Shown here piece by piece: positions 63,305 to 64,000 of a DNA stretch of 64,000 bases. The translations under genes were made by a program, and so were the position numbers. The notes under the pieces were generated by a model. That model did no database searches. It was given only the letters and a program-made list of their open reading frames with translations, and was not told where the DNA came from. Position 1 is the stretch's first letter, and the number at the start of each line of letters is the position of its first letter. The DNA is from Antedon bifida (taxonomy: Eukaryota > Echinodermata > Crinoidea > Comatulida > Antedonidae): contig OY727093.1 of assembly GCA_963402885.1 (NCBI GenBank), positions 32,363,409 to 32,427,408 of the forward strand, read 5' to 3'.

Positions 63305-64000
63305 TCAGTGACATTGATCTGACCCTCTTTGTCTGAAATAAAAGAAACAAGGAGATAATTATGAGGAGAGCAAGTAATATATTGCAGCACTAGGCACGAT
63401 TACAAGTTCACATTTACAGTGTCAGATCCAAGATTTTGATTTTGGGCCTAAAAATTGTGTAAATGAAGGGCTGAGCTTAATAAACTATCTTTTGCATTAC
63501 AATTTGCTGGACCCCGCCTTGGATCTGCCCCCGATTAAAAAAAAAGAAAGAAAAAGACATTTTCTGTGGTTGTAAGTCCCATTACAAAAAATGACAACTT
63601 AATAAAAACATAAGGGTGTATGGCATTGACGCCTGGAGCTAGAATCCATTAATTCAACAAAGTGTAAAACCAATTGCAGTTTATTATTTCATTTAACAAT
63701 AATGCTCTTACCTTGGCGCTGACTTGATGATGTCATCAACCCTAAGGATCATCTCAGCTGCTTCAGAAGCACTGATCAGAATTTGACGTTTCACAAGGAA
63801 TGATTCTGTGATTCCTAATTCTATCATATCTCCAATTTCACCTTGCTTCATATCTATAAAAACAAACAAGATTTGCTATTACTGTATTAAAATTACTTAT
63901 TAATAAAATAGTTCGATAAAAACATTATATATTAATACTAAATTAGATTTTTCTTTCTACTAAAGTACAACTACAACTATTATTTACCTAAGCCAGTAGT
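63305..64000 (-). CDS. CCT2: T-complex protein 1 subunit beta (CCT2), last three exons, partial
   Basis: Exons, 5' to 3': 63988 to beyond 64000 (ends TTGL plus a split Asp codon), 63853-63712 and 63332-63305 (stop TGA 63305-63307). Phases agree at both junctions. The assembled C-terminus reads [55 protein letters not shown]. This matches the CCT2 C-terminus (TIGDM..LGITESFxVKRQ and AAExILRVDNIIKAAPRKR) rather than the other seven CCT subunits. By family knowledge it is part of the eight-subunit ring of the cytosolic chaperonin TRiC, folding actin, tubulin and WD40 proteins. The gene runs off the right edge and converges on TMEM258. Confidence 0.94.

Noticed and set aside
62968..63350. Repetitive ORFs reading HSHSSTCCI-type repeats
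   Set aside because: By-product of the 27-bp tandem repeat in the probable CCT2 3'UTR.

Overview
This is AT-rich animal DNA with short coding exons, large introns and dense repeats. Five protein-coding loci were assembled by matching splice sites and reading phases. The gene set (a DUSP8/16 phosphatase, an F-box/WD40 protein, a KIAA2012-like coiled-coil protein, TMEM258 and CCT2), one U12-type intron, a non-LTR reverse transcriptase and many small inverted-repeat elements fit a marine invertebrate deuterostome, perhaps an echinoderm. The species assignment is inference; no sequence search was possible.

Layout. (1) 1-22,430, minus strand: the first two coding exons of a DUSP8/16-type MAP-kinase phosphatase, separated by a 21-kb intron. 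The catalytic domain lies off the left edge. The intron holds a 42-copy 30-bp minisatellite, several short tandem duplications, small inverted-repeat elements and a hairpin. This locus and its upstream flank (to about 32 kb) carry 27 AP-1-type TGASTCA heptamers, against 3 in the rest of the window. (2) 22.4-33.1 kb: mostly intergenic DNA with one uncertain plus-strand exon near 29.7 kb. (3) 33.15-42.4 kb, minus: a 15-exon, about 703-residue F-box/WD40 protein with a 5'-truncated LINE in one intron and six full or short copies of one small inverted-repeat family (MITE-A), plus a half copy. (4) 42.57-48.71 kb: a 6.1-kb foldback element built of AACGTT-palindrome tandem repeats, with a second element carrying ~85-bp inverted ends nested inside. 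(5) 50.8-59.8 kb, minus: a 20-coding-exon KIAA2012-like gene of about 1,339 residues. Its 3' flank carries a pasted copy of one of its own exon/intron boundaries. (6) 59.8-62.6 kb: a divergent intergenic region with an element flanked by 8-bp target duplications, then TMEM258 on the plus strand with a U12-type intron and a possible second small ORF spliced in frame downstream of its stop. (7) 63.3-64.0 kb, minus: the last three exons of CCT2, running off the right edge.

The genes are functionally unrelated: MAPK feedback, ubiquitin ligase substrate choice, an uncharacterised coiled-coil protein, N-glycosylation and protein folding. There is no operon-like organisation. The strongest signals for follow-up are the AP-1 site density over the DUSP locus, the U12 intron and spliced downstream ORF in TMEM258, and the templated duplication behind the KIAA2012-like gene.
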